Positions 59,892 through 64,000 of a stretch of DNA of 64,000 nt are shown in pieces. The notes below the pieces were generated by a model. That model was not told where the DNA came from, ran no database searches, and was given only the letters and a program-made list of their open reading frames with translations. Source of the stretch: an uncultured Sulfurovum sp. (lineage in GTDB: Bacteria; Campylobacterota; Campylobacteria; Campylobacterales; Sulfurovaceae). Where the stretch lies: NCBI GenBank assembly GCA_902727895.1, contig CACVAP010000047.1:52213-116212 (forward strand). Direction: 5' to 3'. Both the position numbers and the translations under genes were made by a program. Every line of letters starts with the position of its first letter. The first letter of the stretch is position 1.

Positions 59892-62255
59892 TTACTTTCT
59901 TCGTCTATAGAAAAACCAAAATACTAATCCAAATAAAACTAAAATAGGAATCCCGACTTGTGTCCAAGCCGAGATTTTTACTGTTTTATTTAAAATATCA
60001 TTATGTTTCTCTTTGTCTATTTCAATGCCTGCCATATTTGCCATATGATTCATGGCTGAAATTGCTAAGTCACCCTTTGGAATGCTTTCATGACAAGACA
60101 AACAAGCCCCTTGACGGTCAAGTGTAGCTCTTTGCTTAGCAGACAAAGGATTCGCTAAAGTCCAATGGTTATCAACCGTTTGAACTTGTGTTCCATTTTC
60201 ATCTACCATGACTGAATAGTCATGCTTTAAGTTTGGAATAGCTGGAATCTGTTCATCTACTTTCTTAGGTAATACTTTACCATCTGCTGTCATAAGATCA
60301 ACAATGGTTGACTTAGTTTGGTCAGCAAAATACTTACCCCCATTTATTCCCATACCCAAGGCTTTTTTAGAAGTATGACAAGACTCACAGGTACGAGACT
60401 TCTTGCTAATAGTATGTGGATTCACTTGTGCCATGGTAATGGTGTTTTGCCCCTCTGCTCCAGCACCTTCTACATTTGGCATCTTGACAATATGGTTTTG
60501 CAGTAAAGCATTACCATCTTTCCCTATAACTGTAATGGTCGTTTGACAACCAGGAATGGTAGGCGAAACACGTCCTTCACCATTAACACTTAATGCAGGG
60601 TCTTCCCAACGTAGATAAGATCTTGTCTCTGTTACTTTACCATCTACTAAAAAATCTTTTAAGGTATCTTCTCCAGAATTTCCATGAATGTCATGTGCAT
60701 GAGAAGCAGCCAAATAATCAGGATTTTGTTTTCCTTCTGAATAGTCTATCTTCACATGACAACCATAACATTGAGGCGCCCACGTTGCATGACAAGTATA
60801 ACACTCTAGTTTATCGGTATGTGCTTCTATCTGATCCATGGCTACCAATGCTTTTTTAGAAAGCTTGTCTTGTTCTTTGAGGTATTTTAGAGGTTTAAGT
60901 TCTATATCTTTTCCTGATGCCAAGTGCATCATTATTTTGTCACCATGTCGAACTACTTTAGTCATGGGGTTTCCACGAGCTGAAAGTAAAAAACCATCTC
61001 CTTTATCTTTAGGGATGGCTCCTTTCTTTAGATACTCAGCTAAAGTGTCCGTTGTTCCACGCCCTTTTCCAGTTTTTGGTTTTAATTCAAACTCATCGGA
61101 ATAACCAAGAGGTAACTCCCAAGGATACTTTTTAGTTGTTCCATGACAATCTTGACACTCAATTTCCACAGCCCCAAGATTTGCTCCTGTCATAAAACCA
61201 TCTCCATGCATATCATTTGAAGTGTGACAATCTTGACATAACATTCCTTTAGAATAATGAATGTCTTCTGTCAGATGTAAATAACGTTTGGTATGTAGTT
61301 TTGGCTGTCCATTTCCATCATGATCAAAAGTACCTTGGTACTCTGTTTCCATTAGTCCTTGATAGGAAACTCCAATACGTTTTCCACGGTTATGACAAGT
61401 GGTACAAGTCTCTACAGGCACACCTGAATATTCTGTACCATGTACATTCACCTTGACCTTACGTGAAGACTGGATTTGATGGGTTAACATATGCCCTGCT
61501 TTATCATGAGGAATCATAGAATCATTCCCTTCATAAAACCCTTCATTTGAATAAGGAATATGGCAAGAAGCACAACCCATTCCTCTAAAGTCTCCACGGC
61601 GTTTTCGACCTTTTCCACCTGTATGACAACGTAAACATTCTTGTCTTAAGTACGTATAAACAGAAAGCAGTGGATCTTTTTCAATCTCTTCTGCTGTTGG
61701 TGCTTCAGGAATTTTCTTAGACTCTTTAGGAAAAGCTTGTGGTTCCATTTTTGAGAGTCGTGCCATGTATTCTTGATAAGTTTTTGTACCAAGTCTAGCA
61801 TGGGTATTGTTAGCATCATAATTTGACTCTGTATGGTTATACCCATCTGCTTTTCCAAACGACCACAAAGCCCCATGAATTTTCCCTGCTTCGGTGTTCA
61901 TTAGTGAGTTCCATTGAGACTTTACTTGCTCAGGATGGCACATACCACAAGTGTTAATGTTTATCCATTGACTCGTAGGACTTGGATAAAACTCTTTAGG
62001 ACCTTTATTTTCTAAAAAATACTTTAGCGTTCCAGAGTGTGAAGCATTTTTATCGTCAGTACTTGGGTTACCACCATGACAAACCACACAGTCATTACCT
62101 TTAGCCCCTGCTGTCTCTGCTACAGCTAAAATCTCTTGCATCATCTTAGAAGAGTGGTCACGAATATGTTCTATGCCATTATGACACTCGATACAGGAGT
62201 TTTTAGAAAAAAGTAAAATAGGAATAATAAATAATAAATAGAGAAGGTTTTTCAT
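59892..62255 (-). CDS. Dodecahaem c-type cytochrome with C-terminal membrane anchor
   Basis: Signal peptide; 12 CxxCH motifs (CIECH, CVVCH, CGMCH, CLRCH, CASCH, CTTCH, CQDCH x2, CYTCH, CYGCH, CESCH, CLSCH); C-terminal VGIPILVLFGLVFWFFYRRRK. Confidence 0.9.
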   Translation of the reverse strand: MKNLLYLLFIIPILLFSKNSCIECHNGIEHIRDHSSKMMQEILAVAETAGAKGNDCVVCHGGNPSTDDKNASHSGTLKYFLENKGPKEFYPSPTSQWININTCGMCHPEQVKSQWNSLMNTEAGKIHGALWSFGKADGYNHTESNYDANNTHARLGTKTYQEYMARLSKMEPQAFPKESKKIPEAPTAEEIEKDPLLSVYTYLRQECLRCHTGGKGRKRRGDFRGMGCASCHIPYSNEGFYEGNDSMIPHDKAGHMLTHQIQSSRKVKVNVHGTEYSGVPVETCTTCHNRGKRIGVSYQGLMETEYQGTFDHDGNGQPKLHTKRYLHLTEDIHYSKGMLCQDCHTSNDMHGDGFMTGANLGAVEIECQDCHGTTKKYPWELPLGYSDEFELKPKTGKGRGTTDTLAEYLKKGAIPKDKGDGFLLSARGNPMTKVVRHGDKIMMHLASGKDIELKPLKYLKEQDKLSKKALVAMDQIEAHTDKLECYTCHATWAPQCYGCHVKIDYSEGKQNPDYLAASHAHDIHGNSGEDTLKDFLVDGKVTETRSYLRWEDPALSVNGEGRVSPTIPGCQTTITVIGKDGNALLQNHIVKMPNVEGAGAEGQNTITMAQVNPHTISKKSRTCESCHTSKKALGMGINGGKYFADQTKSTIVDLMTADGKVLPKKVDEQIPAIPNLKHDYSVMVDENGTQVQTVDNHWTLANPLSAKQRATLDRQGACLSCHESIPKGDLAISAMNHMANMAGIEIDKEKHNDILNKTVKISAWTQVGIPILVLFGLVFWFFYRRRK

Positions 62256-62304
62256 GGAGCATCCTTTAGGCGTATTTTACCTAAAGAATGTAAGATTTGT
62301 TTTT

Positions 62305-62378
62305 TTAGTTCTTACGTCCTAAAACAGCAAGTGTAATTCCACCAGCTATGCTAAAATGCTTACTGCTTTATTATTCAT
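62305..62378 (-). pseudogene. Frame-disrupted micro-ORF (24-codon hydrophobic peptide)
   Basis: Minus strand AAGGATTACAAA ATG AAT AAT AAA GCA GTA AGC ATT TTA GCA TAG; in the -1 frame it continues AGC ATA GCT GGT GGA ATT ACA CTT GCT GTT TTA GGA CGT AAG AAC TAA (SIAGGITLAVLGRKN). Confidence 0.35.
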
Positions 62379-62408
62379 TTTGTAATCCTTAATAAAAAAT
62401 TCAAAATC

Positions 62409-63347
62409 TTATAACGCTTTTAAAGCCTCTATAGTCGCTTCAAGTGAAGCCATGTCTGACACATTAAAATGTGGTTTTTTAGTTGCTTTTTTGTTAAGCC
62501 CTTTAAGAACAGCACCATGACCAAACTCAATGTAGCAGTCTACCTCATCATCAAAATTTGCCATAGACTGTTTGTACTTAACTGGCTGTACGAGTTGTTG
62601 AGGAAGTAAAGCTAATGCTTCTTCTTTTGAACCATACGCATTTGCTGTAACATTTGAAATCACAGGAGCAACAAATGTATCTTTAATCATCTCATTTAAT
62701 TTTTCAGAAAGTGGGGCAACTGCTTCTTCTAATAAAGGACAGTGTGAAGCCACAGACATATCAAGTAACATGGCTCTTTTTGCTTTTGCTTCTTTTAAAA
62801 TAGGCACTAAAACTTCTAAGTCTTTTTTAATCCCAGCAATTACAATTTGACCATCAGAGTTATAGTTAACAGCCCAAACTTGAAGTCCAGCTGCTCTTTG
62901 CTCTTCACAGATTGTTTCTACAACTTCGTCTGAAAGACCTAAAGAAACCATCATGCCTACTTCTTGTTTTGAACAAGCATCAGCCATAAGCTTACCACGT
63001 AAGTTTACTAACTCAACAGCATCAATAGCATCTAAAGCCCCAGCAGCTACTAAGGCAGAAAACTCACCCAGTGAATGTCCCATAGTAATCGTTGGTTTAA
63101 TCTCTGTTGCATCTCTGAAAAGTTTATGCGCAATAGCAGCTACCAATAAAATAGCTGGTTGCGTAAACTCTGTTTGACCTAAGTTCTCGTTCTCTTCAAA
63201 AAGAAGATTTTCAAAGTCTATTCCTGTACGCTCACTTGCATCAGCTATCATCTGTTTTGCAACATCTGAATTTTCAAAAAAATCTTTTCCCATTCCCATT
63301 TTCTGAGAACCTTGACCTGCAAACAAAAATGCACATTTAACTGACAT
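62409..63347 (-). CDS. fabD: Malonyl-CoA-ACP transacylase
   Basis: CAFLFAGQGSQKMGMGKDFFE; TMGHSLGEFSALVAAGALD. Confidence 0.95.
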   Translation of the reverse strand: MSVKCAFLFAGQGSQKMGMGKDFFENSDVAKQMIADASERTGIDFENLLFEENENLGQTEFTQPAILLVAAIAHKLFRDATEIKPTITMGHSLGEFSALVAAGALDAIDAVELVNLRGKLMADACSKQEVGMMVSLGLSDEVVETICEEQRAAGLQVWAVNYNSDGQIVIAGIKKDLEVLVPILKEAKAKRAMLLDMSVASHCPLLEEAVAPLSEKLNEMIKDTFVAPVISNVTANAYGSKEEALALLPQQLVQPVKYKQSMANFDDEVDCYIEFGHGAVLKGLNKKATKKPHFNVSDMASLEATIEALKAL

Positions 63348-63392
63348 ACTAAACCCTTAATTTAAAATTTAGATATTTTAGCCAAATGGTGG

Positions 63393-63758
63393 TTACGCCA
63401 TAATGAATAAGGCATATTTAGCATCAGCTGCATTAAAACCGAAACCAACTAACTCTTGAGGAGCATGTTCGTCACTTACAGATAATTTTACTTCATACAT
63501 CATTTGATCCATATCCATAATGGTTAAATGTTTAGCAAGTTCACCTATATCAAGTGCTTTCTCTTCTTTGTTAACTGTAAAGACTAACGTTCTAGAAAGT
63601 TTATCAACATGAAATGAAGCCACAGAAGCTTCACCAGCATAAATAAGATTCTTTTTCTCTTGTTCATCTTCTTTAAGTAACATTGCTGTTACTGCATACG
63701 TTTCATTATTGTTAATACTCTCTCTAATGTCTTCGATTAAGTCAATGACTACTTTCAT
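63393..63758 (-). CDS. Conserved hypothetical protein
   Basis: 121 aa ORF in tandem with fabD and the L,D-transpeptidase-like gene. Confidence 0.65.
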   Translation of the reverse strand: MKVVIDLIEDIRESINNNETYAVTAMLLKEDEQEKKNLIYAGEASVASFHVDKLSRTLVFTVNKEEKALDIGELAKHLTIMDMDQMMYEVKLSVSDEHAPQELVGFGFNAADAKYALFIMA

Positions 63759-63773
63759 TTATTTCCTTTTTAT

Positions 63774-64000
63774 CTACCTGTGTAACTGTATAAGAGTGCT
63801 TTCTTTAGTTTCGCGAAAACCTGCCATTTATCTTGAGGACGTATGGCAAAACAACCATGACTACGCCCACCCCCATTAACATATTTTGCAGGGTGTATAA
63901 TAACATCTCTTCCCCCTCTTCGTGTTGGATAACCTACCTTTTTATTAGACCATTGTAAACCTTGTACAGAAAGGTATCGATAACGCTTCTTTTTTGTTTT
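63774..64000 (-). CDS. L,D-transpeptidase-like (murein L,D-transpeptidase catalytic domain family), C-terminal part, truncated by window edge
   Basis: Reverse-strand KTKKKRYRYLSVQGLQWSNKKVGYPTRRGGRDVIIHPAKYVNGGGRSHGCFAIRPQDKWQVFAKLKKALLYSYTGR*; GRSHGCFAI resembles the SHGC active-site motif. Confidence 0.75.

Noticed and set aside
60318-61876. Short ORFs on both strands within the cytochrome gene
   Set aside because: Overlap the 12-CxxCH reading frame, which is clearly the coding one.
1-64000. CRISPR array, prophage, transposon or integron
   Set aside because: No regularly spaced repeats, phage structural genes, transposase or integrase motifs seen by eye in any frame.

Overview
This 64 kb window is AT-rich and gene-dense, most likely from a chromosome of Campylobacterota (Sulfurovum/Sulfurimonas-like; lineage inferred from gene content and order). 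Most of it is core: cell envelope and peptidoglycan genes (PBP2, LptA/LptC, FtsEX, M23 peptidase, MltD, TamA/TamB, L,D-transpeptidase), and housekeeping genes (era, lepB, folD, proA, hemH, metH, hisB, recN, nadK, aspS, adk, guaA, fabD, psd). There is one tRNA-Ser(GCT). I see no CRISPR array, prophage, transposase, rRNA or complete defence system. The least explained material is: (i) a 28.1-31.65 kb accessory pocket with small secreted proteins, an SDS22-like LRR protein, two inverted pairs of REP-like palindromes and a 69-aa protein built from three 'TKFDLVxI' alpha/beta repeats; (ii) an orphan HsdS-like single-TRD protein; (iii) a membrane-anchored 12-haem c-type cytochrome; (iv) a frame-disrupted micro-ORF beside that cytochrome; (v) a SPOR-only lipoprotein in the usual RlpA position, tandem LysM paralogs and an SPFH-like lipoprotein. 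I found no convincing complete new multi-gene system. The TKFDLV-repeat protein with its REP-like neighbourhood is the best candidate for something undescribed.
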